A stretch of 64,000 nucleotides of DNA from an uncultured Prevotellaceae bacterium (GCA_902789415.1 CADAOD010000007.1:62001-126000); one strand, 5' to 3'. Positions 1-7,620 are shown, numbered from the stretch's first letter. The notes: a model not told the origin generated them from the letters alone. Numbers and translations: made by a program.

Positions 1-1
1 G

Positions 2-856
2 ATAAGATGGAATCAAGCCTATCAACAATATGTAGAACAATATAAGGATATCGCCATCGAGCAGATGCAGCGTTATCGCATACCGGCATCAATCACTCTG
101 GCACAGGGATTGTTGGAGAGCGGCGCTGGTCGCAGCGAGTTGACTCGCACCAGCAATAACCACTTTGGTATTAAGTGTAACAACGGTTGGACGGGCCCAC
201 GTACCTATCACGACGACGACCAGCGAAACGATTGCTTCCGTGTGTACAGCAACGCCTACGAGTCGTACGAAGACCACTCGAAATTTCTGGCAGCCAACCA
301 GCGTTACCGTTCGCTGTTTAATCTGAAAACAACCGATTACAAGGGATGGGCACGCGGACTGAAGGCTGCTGGTTATGCCACCAATCCTATTTATGCCGAG
401 AAGCTAATTGAGATTATCCAGCTGTATAAGCTGTACCAGTACGATAGTGCCAAGGGCTACGATCACTTTATGGCTCAGCGCACCAAGGACCAGGAGGTGG
501 GCGGTGCTACGCTGCACTCTATCAAGATATTTAATAAGAACTATTATATGATTGCCCGTCGCGGCGATACCTTCAAGTCGATTGGCGAGGAGGTTGGTAT
601 CAGCTACCGCAAGATTGCCAAGTACAACGAGCGCCATCGCAAGGACAAGTTGGAAGAGGGCGAGATTATCTGGCTGAAGAAAAAGCAGCGCAAGGCACCG
701 AAGGATTACAAGGGTCGCCTGCATTACGTGCGCTCTGGCGAGTCGATGTACACCATTGCCCAGAAATACGGTATCCGCTTGAAGAATCTGTATAAGATGA
801 ACCATCTGACACCCGATTACCAGATTCGTGTGGGTGATGGTCTGCGCTTGAGATAA
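2..856 (+). CDS. N-acetylglucosaminidase-type muramidase with two LysM domains (5' end outside window)
   Basis: Cell-wall hydrolase that cleaves glycan strands of peptidoglycan, probably exported. The reading frame is open to the left edge, so the start and any signal peptide lie outside the window; 284 residues are visible. The first half is a FlgJ-like glucosaminidase domain: the segment QGLLESGAGRSEL carries the likely catalytic Glu and is followed by the family pattern NNHFGIKC. The C-terminal half has two LysM repeats for peptidoglycan binding, beginning at YYMIARRGDTF and LHYVRSGESMY. It is followed on the opposite strand by a tRNA unit. The family is clear; the exact bond cleaved is inferred. 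Confidence 0.9.
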   Translation: MRWNQAYQQYVEQYKDIAIEQMQRYRIPASITLAQGLLESGAGRSELTRTSNNHFGIKCNNGWTGPRTYHDDDQRNDCFRVYSNAYESYEDHSKFLAANQRYRSLFNLKTTDYKGWARGLKAAGYATNPIYAEKLIEIIQLYKLYQYDSAKGYDHFMAQRTKDQEVGGATLHSIKIFNKNYYMIARRGDTFKSIGEEVGISYRKIAKYNERHRKDKLEEGEIIWLKKKQRKAPKDYKGRLHYVRSGESMYTIAQKYGIRLKNLYKMNHLTPDYQIRVGDGLRLR

Positions 857-886
857 AAAAATAGTAGGGGGCTCGGTGCCCTCTAC
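855..886 (-). terminator. Rho-independent terminator of the tRNA-Gly/tRNA-Thr unit
   Basis: A nine-pair stem (864-872 with 878-886, one G-U pair) with loop TCGGT is followed on the minus strand by TATTTTTTTATC. It sits just after the 3' end of tRNA-Gly on the same strand and directly after the stop of the glucosaminidase gene on the other strand. Confidence 0.7.
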
Positions 887-894
887 ATCTATGA

Positions 895-964
895 GCGGAA
901 TACGGGAATCGAACCCGCCTCCCAGGCTTGGGAAGCCCGTGCACTACCGATGTGCTAATTCCGC
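895..964 (-). tRNA. tRNA-Gly (anticodon CCC)
   Basis: The minus strand reads GCGGAAT at the 5' end, pairing with ATTCCGC at the 3' end. The anticodon loop UUCCCAA is closed by a five-pair stem, and the T-arm has the usual GGTTCGATTCC core. Anticodon CCC reads GGG. No CCA is encoded. It lies about 36 bases downstream of tRNA-Thr, apparently in one transcript. Confidence 0.88.
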
Positions 965-1000
965 AATGCTGAACAAGATCTCTGTTTTTTGCTGAGGAGA

Positions 1001-1072
<72 letters not shown>

Positions 1073-1265
1073 AGGTCTCCTTTAGCGGGTGCATAAAACG
1101 TGTTTTTTTGGTTCGTTGATGGATTAGATAGTTTGGTTGATACAATTATCGTGTTGGCTGAAAGCAGCCTGTTTCGATTTAAACCTGTAGGTATTAGATA
1201 CGTCAAAAAAGCAGTTACAACTGATAACAAACAGTGAACTTGAATACATTATAAAAAAAACAATT

Positions 1266-1733
1266 ATGACAATGAAAAGAATGATGATGACAATGCTCGC
1301 TGCTGTGCTGGTAAGCACATCGGTAATGGCGCAGGACGAGAAAACTGAAAAGCGTGAACCACGCAAGTTTGACAAAACCGAAATGGTGAAGCACCGTACA
1401 AATGAGACAGTAAGTAAGTACAAGCTGAGCGACAAGCAGGCCAAGCAACTACTGGAGCTGAATACCAAGTATGCTGATAAGATGGGACCTCGCTGACCAC
1501 ATCACCCTGGAGGTCCAGGAGCTGGACGTCCATCAATGCCACCAAAGGACGACAAGGCTAAGCGCCCTGAGCCACCTAAAGATGATGCAAAGATGAAGAA
1601 GCACAAGCAGGAAATGGAGAAAACCATGAAGGCTTACGACGCTGAGCTGAAGAAGATAATGACTGCCGAGCAATATAAAGCATACCAGGCAGACAGACAG
1701 AAGTTCCATAAAAAAGAGAAAGTAGCCAAATAG
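1266..1733 (+). pseudogene. Exported Spy-like/DUF4890-like protein interrupted by an in-frame TGA
   Basis: The first part (1266-1496) encodes a signal peptide (MMMTMLAAVLVSTSVMAQ) and a charged region with the LTxxQ-like segment LSDKQAKQL. It stops at TGA (1494-1496). The same frame stays open after that stop, through a Pro/Gly/His-rich linker to 1733, and carries a second LTxxQ-like segment, MTAEQYKAY. Reading through gives about 155 residues with the layout of Bacteroidales periplasmic Spy-like proteins. The codon before the stop is CGC, and TGA could come from an Arg CGA by one transition. Alternatives are a sequencing error, a truncated but functional first half, or reinitiation at ATG 1536. 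The exact family name is uncertain. Confidence 0.65.
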
Positions 1734-1745
1734 GCTACTTTTTTT
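1721..1745 (+). terminator. Rho-independent terminator between convergent genes
   Basis: The stem AGTAGCC (1721-1727) pairs with GGCTACT (1733-1739) across AAATA, then TTTTTTT follows. The stop codon of the Spy-like frame lies inside it. The convergent queE gene ends at 1744, so the hairpin may serve both strands. Confidence 0.75.
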
Positions 1746-2334
1746 ATTGTATGTTCAGCAACTTGTGTGTTTGAAGCGACAAATGCCAATGCGGGTGTTG
1801 CAGAATATAATCCACACATTGTTTTGAAATCTGCTGGTTACGTGCCGTATCGCCTGTATCGCAGGGTTGCAGGCACAGATAGGCATCGTCGACTAAACTC
1901 ACATAACGTTCGGGATCGTGCTCGCCATCAAACACCACCTTCACCTCGTTAATACGTTTTAATGCCAATGCAGGAACATTTGGAGCAAACTGATCCTTGG
2001 GCGACCATGTAACCCAATCGATAGCCTCGGGTAGGGCATGGGTGCCGTTGGTCTCAATAGCTACATAATAGCCAGCCTGATGCAGACGCTCCACCAGTGC
2101 ATCGTCAATCTGTAAGGATGGTTCGCCACCGGTAATCACCACAAAGCCACAAGCCTGCCAAGGGCTGATGGCATTGATGATATCATCGGCTGTCATAGGT
2201 GTTGCGGCACTAAAGTCGGTATCGCAAAAGGGACATTTCAGGTTGCAACCGCAAAAACGCACAAATACCGCTGGGCGGCCCGTATGTCGGCCTTCGCCCT
2301 GCAGCGAATAAAAAATCTCGTTAATTCTGTACAT
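1744..2334 (-). CDS. queE: 7-carboxy-7-deazaguanine synthase QueE
   Basis: Radical SAM enzyme of queuosine (7-deazaguanine) biosynthesis that turns 6-carboxytetrahydropterin into 7-carboxy-7-deazaguanine. The 196-residue protein begins MYRINEIFYSLQGEG, the typical family start. It has the iron-sulfur motif CxxxCxxC at Cys30, Cys34 and Cys37 and the SAM motif TGGEP at about 68-72. The start ATG at 2334 overlaps the queD stop in a TAATG junction, which decides it against an in-frame ATG further upstream at 2424. Coupled to queD, which makes its substrate. Confidence 0.95.
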   Translation of the reverse strand: MYRINEIFYSLQGEGRHTGRPAVFVRFCGCNLKCPFCDTDFSAATPMTADDIINAISPWQACGFVVITGGEPSLQIDDALVERLHQAGYYVAIETNGTHALPEAIDWVTWSPKDQFAPNVPALALKRINEVKVVFDGEHDPERYVSLVDDAYLCLQPCDTGDTARNQQISKQCVDYILQHPHWHLSLQTHKLLNIQ

Positions 2335-2699
2335 TACAGCAAGAATTTGGCATCGATGGGGAACTGGTCGTCGTATGCCTGAGCCACGTTGCCAAACGAC
2401 TCTTCGACGATAGCCTTGTAACACATGGGGAACTGTTGTACCACCCAGGCGGCAATATTCTCGGCTGTGGGATTAAAGGGCAACAGATCATTTAGATTGC
2501 CATGATCCAGATAACCATGAATGGCTTTCTTGATATGTCCATAATCGGCAACCATACCGCTTTCGTTGGTCTCGGTCGAAGCTAAGAACACGGTAATGGT
2601 CCAGTTATGACCATGTAAACTACTACACTTGCTGTCGTAGGGCAGCGTTAATTTGTGGCTACCTGCCACATCCATTTTCTTTGATATACAATAAACCAT
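2334..2699 (-). CDS. queD: 6-carboxy-5,6,7,8-tetrahydropterin synthase QueD
   Basis: Converts 7,8-dihydroneopterin triphosphate to 6-carboxytetrahydropterin, the step before QueE. At 121 residues it is normal for the family. Zinc ligands are visible as His15 (GSHKL) and the HGH pair at 29 and 31, with the catalytic Cys at 25 (KCSSLHGHNW). The PTAENIA segment and the C-terminal Glu complete the active-site signature. First gene of a two-gene operon with queE. Confidence 0.95.
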   Translation of the reverse strand: MVYCISKKMDVAGSHKLTLPYDSKCSSLHGHNWTITVFLASTETNESGMVADYGHIKKAIHGYLDHGNLNDLLPFNPTAENIAAWVVQQFPMCYKAIVEESFGNVAQAYDDQFPIDAKFLL

Positions 2700-2780
2700 A
2701 ATCTAAAAGCTTCCACGGCACAGAGGCACGTGGGTAGGGAAAATTGTTCTTTTTTCAGTTGTTTTGCAATATTGCGGCTG

Positions 2781-2788
2781 CAAAGGTA
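2781..2788 (-). promoter_or_regulatory. -7 promoter box for queDE
   Basis: CAAAGGTA on the plus strand is TACCTTTG on the minus strand, an exact match to the Bacteroidetes -7 box TAnnTTTG, about 80 bases upstream of queD. A -33 TTTG is not obvious. In the 316-base gap 2700-3015 only this box and the opposing one at 2917 were seen. Confidence 0.55.
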
Positions 2789-2916
2789 CTAATAATATTT
2801 TAAATATGTGTGGTTTTTACAAGTTTCAACCAGGCAATGTTTTGATTTTCGTCAATAAAAGGGCTGTGTTCGCACACAAATTACCCAAAGTGTATACGTC
2901 TTATCGAAAATCGTCG

Positions 2917-2924
2917 TACCTTTG
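2917..2924 (+). promoter_or_regulatory. -7 promoter box for the small exported protein at 3016
   Basis: TACCTTTG matches TAnnTTTG and predicts a transcript start near 2931 with a leader of about 85 bases. No clear -33 TTTG. Confidence 0.5.
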
Positions 2925-3015
2925 CATCGTCAAAAGACATAAAGGATAACGACAATAGGTAAAAGTAGGGCGGCAACAATAGCCGTTCCGAGTAAAGTAA
3001 AGAAAGGGTAAAAAG

Positions 3016-3381
3016 ATGAAAAAGATATTTTTAACAATGGTTGCTTTGCTGTGCATCACTACAGCTTTCGCAAAGAATGAGGCTGCAGCCCCAGAGGCAA
3101 CCAACGTTGCAGCTTATAATTTAAACATCGACATGAATAGACTTTCAGATGCGCTTAATCTGACAAACGATCAGAAAGAGGCCGTAGAGAATATCTATAA
3201 CATGTTTAATACCGAGATGGGTTATGCTACACAGTACAGTAGTAGCGAGCGCGAGATTATGGTTAAGCGTGCTATTGAGACTGATGTGAAGCATATGAGC
3301 TACGTACTTAACGAAGAGCAGATGCGTAAGTACATGGCCATTCTCAATGCCACGATTAAGAATCGTGGACTTATAAAGTAG
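3016..3381 (+). CDS. Small exported protein with LTxxQ-like repeats
   Basis: 121 residues. The N-terminus MKKIFLTMVALLCITTAFA is a clear signal peptide. The mature part is short, helical and charged, with LNLTNDQKEAV near residue 50 and LNEEQMRKYM near residue 101, a spacing reminiscent of Spy/CpxP-like periplasmic proteins. It resembles the interrupted gene at 1266 in size and plan. I do not know a specific function; a periplasmic chaperone or stress role would be inference only. It has its own promoter and a strong terminator downstream. Confidence 0.75.
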   Translation: MKKIFLTMVALLCITTAFAKNEAAAPEATNVAAYNLNIDMNRLSDALNLTNDQKEAVENIYNMFNTEMGYATQYSSSEREIMVKRAIETDVKHMSYVLNEEQMRKYMAILNATIKNRGLIK

Positions 3382-3422
3382 AATTCATATTTGTTTTTAG
3401 TTAGTAATTGGTTAGTCTATTT

Positions 3423-3451
3423 AGGGGTATTCTGTGAAGAATGCCCCTTTT
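3423..3451 (+). terminator. Rho-independent terminator after the exported protein gene
   Basis: An eleven-pair stem, AGGGGTATTCT (3423-3433) with AGAATGCCCCT (3438-3448), one G-U pair, loop GTGA, followed by TTTT. Confidence 0.85.
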
Positions 3452-3482
3452 GCATGTCTATAAGGTAACGGGATAAAATCAG

Positions 3483-3563
3483 AAAAGGCTCGCTTCACAG
3501 CGAACCTTTTCCTCAATTACTTAAAAAACTAAATTAATCAACCATAAACCTTAACCAATTTTT
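3483..3563 (-). ncRNA. Candidate small RNA, copy 1
   Basis: On the minus strand a -7 box TACCTTTG (3570-3577) is followed by about 80 bases without an open frame. These end in a hairpin (about 3483-3510, AAAAGGTTCGCT pairing with AGCGAGCCTTTT with one mismatch) and a T-rich tail (CTGATTTTATC). The same layout recurs in the second repeat copy. No -33 TTTG is visible, so transcription is an inference. Confidence 0.35.
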
Positions 3564-3676
3564 CTGCTGCAAAGGTACTAAAAAAAATCCGAATACATGT
3601 TTATTTTTCATCATTTTTTGTTCAATCTACATTATTTAGCGCAAATTATACATAATTTACCCCATTTTGAACATAA
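3483..3676. repeat. Copy 1 of a ~190-base imperfect direct repeat
   Basis: Aligns along its length with 4320-4516. Shared blocks include the hairpin TCGCTTC-CAGCGAACCTTTT, the segment CTTAACCAATTTT-CTG-TGCAAA, ATCCGAA, and TTCAATCT-CAT-ATTTAGCG followed by CAAATTATACAT. The two copies flank the hydrolase gene at 3739. Confidence 0.8.
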
Positions 3677-3703
3677 TGCCATATGATTAACCCATTTATT
3701 TTG

Positions 3704-3711
3704 TAACTTTG
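3704..3711 (+). promoter_or_regulatory. -7 promoter box for the hydrolase gene
   Basis: TAACTTTG matches TAnnTTTG. It lies 28 bases before ATG 3739, which argues against the in-frame TTG at 3709, since that codon lies inside the promoter. Confidence 0.55.
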
Positions 3712-3738
3712 CATCAGTTTAGCAAATTTGAGCAAGTA

Positions 3739-4320
3739 ATGAAGAAGATACTATTTCTGCACGGCTTTTATGCCAGCGGCCAGTGTGTGCCTGCCAAAGC
3801 ATTAAAAGATGCTTTTGATGGAAAGGCTATCGTTTTAACGCCCGATTTACCTCTGCATCCTAAAGAAGCCCTGGCTTTTATCCGTGATTTGTGCGATCAC
3901 GAACAGCCCGATGTTATTGTAGGCAACAGCTGTGGTTCTTTCTATGCCCAGATGATTGCGCCCACTATTGGCGTGCCAGCATTGTTGGGCAACCCTCATT
4001 TTAAAATGACAGAGTTCCTGCAGCCGCGAATAGGAGCGCAGCAATATAAGTCGCCACGTGTCAACGGTAATCAGCATTTCGTTATCGATCAGGCACTTAT
4101 CAGCGAATTTGCAGAATTAGAGGCGCAGCAGTTTAATGGCTGCACGCCTGAGAGTAAAGATTGCATCTGGGGCCTGTTCGGCGAACACGACACGTTGGCC
4201 CACTTCGAACCCCTCTTCTTAGAACATTACAATAAGTCGTACCATTTCCCCGGCGCACATACACCTACCGAAGAGGAAACAAAAACATGGTACGTACCCC
4301 TGATTGAGAAACTGATATAA
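3739..4320 (+). CDS. YqiA/UPF0227-family alpha/beta hydrolase
   Basis: Small serine esterase-like protein of 193 residues, probably cytoplasmic. Motifs in order: oxyanion-region LHGF at 7-10, nucleophile elbow VGNSCGS with Ser64, acid Asp151 in FGEHDT, and His174 in PGAHT, giving a complete catalytic triad. Natural substrate unknown; E. coli YqiA hydrolyses acyl esters. The start is ATG 3739 because the upstream TTG overlaps the promoter. It lies alone between two copies of a repeat, and its stop is followed at once by the hairpin of copy 2, which can act as its terminator. Confidence 0.8.
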   Translation: MKKILFLHGFYASGQCVPAKALKDAFDGKAIVLTPDLPLHPKEALAFIRDLCDHEQPDVIVGNSCGSFYAQMIAPTIGVPALLGNPHFKMTEFLQPRIGAQQYKSPRVNGNQHFVIDQALISEFAELEAQQFNGCTPESKDCIWGLFGEHDTLAHFEPLFLEHYNKSYHFPGAHTPTEEETKTWYVPLIEKLI

Positions 4321-4403
4321 AAAAGGTTCGCTTCCCAGCGAACCTTTTTCAATCATAAAACTTAAATAACTAATTTAATCAATCTAAATCTTAACCAATT
4401 TTA
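4318..4403 (-). ncRNA. Candidate small RNA, copy 2
   Basis: Minus-strand -7 box TATATTTG (4410-4417), then about 85 bases without an open frame, then a hairpin AAGGTTCGCT-GGGA-AGCGAACCTT followed by TTTTTTTATATC. The same layout as copy 1 at 3483-3563. The hairpin is also placed to terminate the hydrolase gene on the plus strand, so a terminator-only role is possible. Confidence 0.38.
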
Positions 4404-4516
4404 CTGTTGCAAATATATAAGAAATAATCCGAAGGGATGTTTAGATATCGTCAATTTATGTTCAATCTGCATGATTTAGCGCAAATTATACATCTTTGCA
4501 CCGATTTTAAACATAA
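4320..4516. repeat. Copy 2 of the ~190-base imperfect direct repeat
   Basis: Homologous to 3483-3676 in the same orientation. It ends about 10 bases from the stop codon of the TlpA-like gene on the other strand. Several blocks of 10-15 bases are identical and the differences are scattered substitutions and short indels, so the duplication is not recent. Confidence 0.8.
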
Positions 4517-4526
4517 ATGACTCTCA

Positions 4527-6923
4527 TTACTTGCAGAACTTGCACATAGTCTGTTTGAATGCCTCCAGATTTTGATCGTCGAGCCAACCTAGGTCGTGAA
4601 TGTTTCCCTGCTTATCGATAATCTTATATGTGGGGAAGCTGTTTACACTCAGGTAATGCTCGATAGCACTCTGCTGTTCTTTTGGCAGATTATAGTGAAC
4701 GCAGTTTGGTCCTGTCAGATTGTACTCCTTAATCACATTCTTCCACGATTCATCGCTGCTGCCATTACATAGGTAAAGATACACGATATCGTAATCCTTG
4801 AGTGCCTCTTTTACTTTCCACGAGTCCTTTAGTTTCTGCTTGCAAGGGCCGCACCAAGTGCCCCATACATCGAGATAGATTACTCGGCCTTTATATGGCT
4901 CGATAATCTTACGCAGCATCTTCTTGCCATCGGTCATGTTCGCCACATCGGTTGACGGTCGCAGACTGGCTGCATTAGCCAAGTCCTGATGCTCCAAAGC
5001 TACATACTTATCGTTTTCGGTCAAAACAAAGTTTAGTGCCGATGCCAACTTGATTTCTTTATTGGCGAAATTCAAATCAGAAGGGTCAAGCGACTTGCGG
5101 AACGAGTTAAGCTTCCAATAGAATTTGCGAGCCAAGGCCAGATCAATCAATGCCCTATCGGTAGTTGCCGATTCGATAGCCTGCTTTTGGTAATACAAAT
5201 CTATCAACGAGAATTCTTGCTCTATCGCCTTCTTCACATCAGGACGCTCCATAATGGCAAGATACTGCTCCGCAATGCCAAGCTTATCTAAATCGGTACC
5301 AGCCAAATCAATGTTTAGACTATCTATCTTCTGGTTCTTGGCTTGTTTGGCATACTCCTTGTGATATTCCACTGCATAACGCTCCATTAGGGCAAGCTCC
5401 TCGTCGGTAATCGATACCTTGCCATCAGCCCTAGCCTGGCGCAAAATGATGGGATAGGCACCGTCGTTCAACGTTATTCTGTAAGGATCAATGCTCACAG
5501 AGTGGCGCTCATCTCTCAGCTGGTCAAGATAGTCGCGCATAAATCGCGGGAATTCAGAATAGAGCGTATAGGGTTTAGGTGCGGGCTGCCACAACTTGGT
5601 GTTGACATAATCCATATACTCCTTGGGCAGACTTCGGCCTGGTACATCAAAGCGGGCCTGCATCATCGAATAGCCCTGCCCAGCCATACACAGACCTTTA
5701 ATATAATCAATATAGCGCTGCGATAGGTTGGGGCGATGAGTGATATCCGCCTGCATCTTGGTTATGATTGCATCAAAGACTTTATTCGCGCGTTCCATGA
5801 ATTGCATGGCGCTCTCGCCTGGATTGATGCGTGTCTCCGGCCATGTTGCAGGACAAGCCACAAGCTCGTTTTGCAGGCGTACGTCATCGCCCATAAACAG
5901 TTTCTGACCAGTATTGAAGTCGTTGAGGAAGAAGTACGTCTTTCCAGGTTCTAATACAGACCATTCCCAAGATCTTCGCGGGTCGAGTATTGCTGTTGTA
6001 GAATTGAGTATGGGCATTCGGAGGGTGAATCGACCTAGCGAGTCGAGCTTTGCTGTTAAGCTTTCTGTTTTATCGGTGATAAAATTACTTGTCCCGACTT
6101 CAAATTCGCCGCTCTGTTTCCAAGCTTGCTCGGGCATATCCTTCAGCCAGCCTACGATGGTTACGCTGTCGCCCTCACGATAGCCATTGTCAACAAATCC
6201 CTTGCGAGTGTCTTTGGTAGGATAGTCGGGTAGGGCTTCTTGGGTTATCGGATTGCAGGCAATGGCCTTTCCGGTACCGATGGTGATGGGGCGGATGCCT
6301 TTCTTGAGTTTGCCCACCTTGATGGTTAGTCCGTCGTTAAGAGTAAGCACGTAGGTGTCCTTCTGCTCGGTCTGATTCAGGATATCCCACACCTTATTAT
6401 TATATATAACGTGGTGCTGGGCGAATCCTATCAACCAGTCGCCCGTAAGCGTGTTGCGCCAATAGGTGTCGGTGATGCCAACGGGGGTTACATCAGCATC
6501 AGCATCAGCATTCGCATCAGCATCGCGTACAGCATTAATTATCCACATGCCGGGATCACTTATAGAAAACAGCCATGTAGATGCTGGCAGGGCATCGAAC
6601 ACCAGCGAGAAGTCTACCTTACAGTCCTTAGGTATCTTGACGGGCTGCCCCAGTTTCATACCTACGGCGTTCTTTGCTTCGTAGGTCTTACCGTCGGCCT
6701 GGAGTAGCGATTTCGCAGCCAATACACCTTCCTGGCCTGCAGCACGTTCTGGCATGTCGAAATGCATGAACACCTCAGTGCTGTCGGCACTCAGTACAAC
6801 CTTGGTTATTTTAACAAATGGAACATTGGAATAGCCAGTAACAATGTTATTCCAGATTCGAGTTTGTGCCCACCCGACAGTTGCAACAATGGCCAGCACA
6901 ATAGTTGATAAAAGTTTCTTCAT
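4527..6923 (-). CDS. TlpA-like thioredoxin-domain protein, exported
   Basis: 798 residues, starting with a signal peptide (MKKLLSTIVLAIVATVGWAQ). The first 650 residues form a Bacteroidetes-specific N-terminal region of unassigned fold. The C-terminus is a thioredoxin domain with the redox pair Cys691/Cys694 in WGTWCGPC and a later cis-Pro (SFPTYK). Such proteins act in the periplasm as thiol-disulfide reductases; the client is unknown. A short Asp/Ala-rich run near residue 135 (DADANADADADV) is encoded by near-perfect six-base repeats. It starts 17 bases after the antitoxin-like gene, so they may be co-transcribed. Confidence 0.85.
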   Translation of the reverse strand: MKKLLSTIVLAIVATVGWAQTRIWNNIVTGYSNVPFVKITKVVLSADSTEVFMHFDMPERAAGQEGVLAAKSLLQADGKTYEAKNAVGMKLGQPVKIPKDCKVDFSLVFDALPASTWLFSISDPGMWIINAVRDADANADADADVTPVGITDTYWRNTLTGDWLIGFAQHHVIYNNKVWDILNQTEQKDTYVLTLNDGLTIKVGKLKKGIRPITIGTGKAIACNPITQEALPDYPTKDTRKGFVDNGYREGDSVTIVGWLKDMPEQAWKQSGEFEVGTSNFITDKTESLTAKLDSLGRFTLRMPILNSTTAILDPRRSWEWSVLEPGKTYFFLNDFNTGQKLFMGDDVRLQNELVACPATWPETRINPGESAMQFMERANKVFDAIITKMQADITHRPNLSQRYIDYIKGLCMAGQGYSMMQARFDVPGRSLPKEYMDYVNTKLWQPAPKPYTLYSEFPRFMRDYLDQLRDERHSVSIDPYRITLNDGAYPIILRQARADGKVSITDEELALMERYAVEYHKEYAKQAKNQKIDSLNIDLAGTDLDKLGIAEQYLAIMERPDVKKAIEQEFSLIDLYYQKQAIESATTDRALIDLALARKFYWKLNSFRKSLDPSDLNFANKEIKLASALNFVLTENDKYVALEHQDLANAASLRPSTDVANMTDGKKMLRKIIEPYKGRVIYLDVWGTWCGPCKQKLKDSWKVKEALKDYDIVYLYLCNGSSDESWKNVIKEYNLTGPNCVHYNLPKEQQSAIEHYLSVNSFPTYKIIDKQGNIHDLGWLDDQNLEAFKQTMCKFCK

Positions 6924-6940
6924 TTATCCGAATCTAAATC

Positions 6941-7174
6941 CTAAAAGAGTTCATCAATATCATCATAAACCTTATTGGGGTTCTTACCTGACTTAGCCTC
7001 CTTGATTGCGGCTTTTGTCACCTCGTTAGGTTCATCAAATACAATACCAAGCAGCACACTCTCAACATAGTTGTTGAGTGTTCTGTTCTCTCGTGCAGCA
7101 TTTCGCTTTAATCCCTCCAAGAGGTCAGCCCTAAGTCTGAACGAAGCGGGCTTTCTAATCGTCGTTGTTGCCAT
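6941..7174 (-). CDS. Antitoxin-like ribbon-helix-helix protein, orphan
   Basis: 77 residues beginning MATTTIRKPASFRLRADLLEGLKRNA, a family annotated in Prevotella and Bacteroides as a toxin-antitoxin system protein: an N-terminal beta strand and two helices for DNA binding, then NRTLNNYVESVLL. The start at ATG 7174 is chosen because the longer frame (to 7237) runs through the promoter. In complete loci a RelE-like toxin gene follows; here the next gene is the TlpA-like protein with no room for a toxin. Function as a stand-alone repressor is inference. Confidence 0.7.
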   Translation of the reverse strand: MATTTIRKPASFRLRADLLEGLKRNAARENRTLNNYVESVLLGIVFDEPNEVTKAAIKEAKSGKNPNKVYDDIDELF

Positions 7175-7206
7175 ACTTTGTAATTCAATTGTAATACATC
7201 TGGCTG

Positions 7207-7214
7207 CAAAGATA
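7207..7214 (-). promoter_or_regulatory. Promoter of the antitoxin-like gene
   Basis: Minus-strand TATCTTTG (-7) with TTG at 7235-7237, 20 bases upstream, as a partial -33 element. Lies 33 bases before ATG 7174. Confidence 0.55.
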
Positions 7215-7264
7215 AGACAATTATTTGAGATCTCCAAGGATTTATGAATATTTTATCTGGTTTG

Positions 7265-7312
7265 ATACAAAAATAAAATAAGGAGATAAGTTATATAACT
7301 TATCTCCTTATT
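7265..7312 (-). terminator. Terminator of the tRNA-Lys pair
   Basis: A perfect 36-base palindrome (7277-7312), AATAAGGAGATAAGTT and its complement around a TATA centre, followed on the minus strand by TTATTTTTG. It lies just beyond the 3' end of the tRNA at 7318. Confidence 0.8.
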
Positions 7313-7317
7313 CTTAG

Positions 7318-7390
7318 TACACCCGCAGAGGCTCGAACTCTGGACACCCTGATTAAGAGTCAGGTGCTCTACCAACTGAGCTACGGGTGC
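7318..7390 (-). tRNA. tRNA-Lys (anticodon CTT), copy 1
   Basis: The minus strand begins GCACCCGTAGCTCAGTTGG. The anticodon loop CUCUUAA sits between CCUGA and UCAGG, and the T-arm contains AGTTCGAGCCT. Anticodon CUU reads AAG. Identical over its length to the copy at 7434-7506. Confidence 0.92.
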
Positions 7391-7433
7391 ATCATTTTTT
7401 GTGGCTTTTAAAGGCCTGTTTTCTTGCAAAAAG

Positions 7434-7506
7434 TACACCCGCAGAGGCTCGAACTCTGGACACCCTGATTAAGAGTCAGGTGCTCTACCAACTGAGCTAC
7501 GGGTGC
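7434..7506 (-). tRNA. tRNA-Lys (anticodon CTT), copy 2
   Basis: Same 73-base sequence as 7318-7390, 43 bases upstream of it in the transcript. The two share one promoter and one terminator. Confidence 0.92.
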
Positions 7507-7550
7507 ATCATTTTTTGCTTTGTATCAGCTCTCTTGCTGAATTGCGGGTG

Positions 7551-7582
7551 CAAAGGTACGACTATTTTTTGAAACCACCAAA
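7551..7582 (-). promoter_or_regulatory. Promoter of the tRNA-Lys pair
   Basis: Minus-strand TACCTTTG (7551-7558) with TTTG at 7579-7582, spacing 20. Both boxes match the Bacteroidetes consensus. Confidence 0.7.
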
Positions 7583-7620
7583 CTTTTTCGCGATTTTCTT
7601 TCAAAAAACAGCAAAAAAGG

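Noticed and set aside
1494-1496. TGA as selenocysteine codon
   Set aside because: The protein type is not a redox enzyme, no SECIS-like hairpin is apparent just after the codon, and a single transition explains the stop.
7318-7506. Repeated tRNA-Lys as an integration or mobile-element boundary
   Set aside because: Both copies are intact and share one promoter and terminator; no integrase or foreign DNA lies between or beside them.
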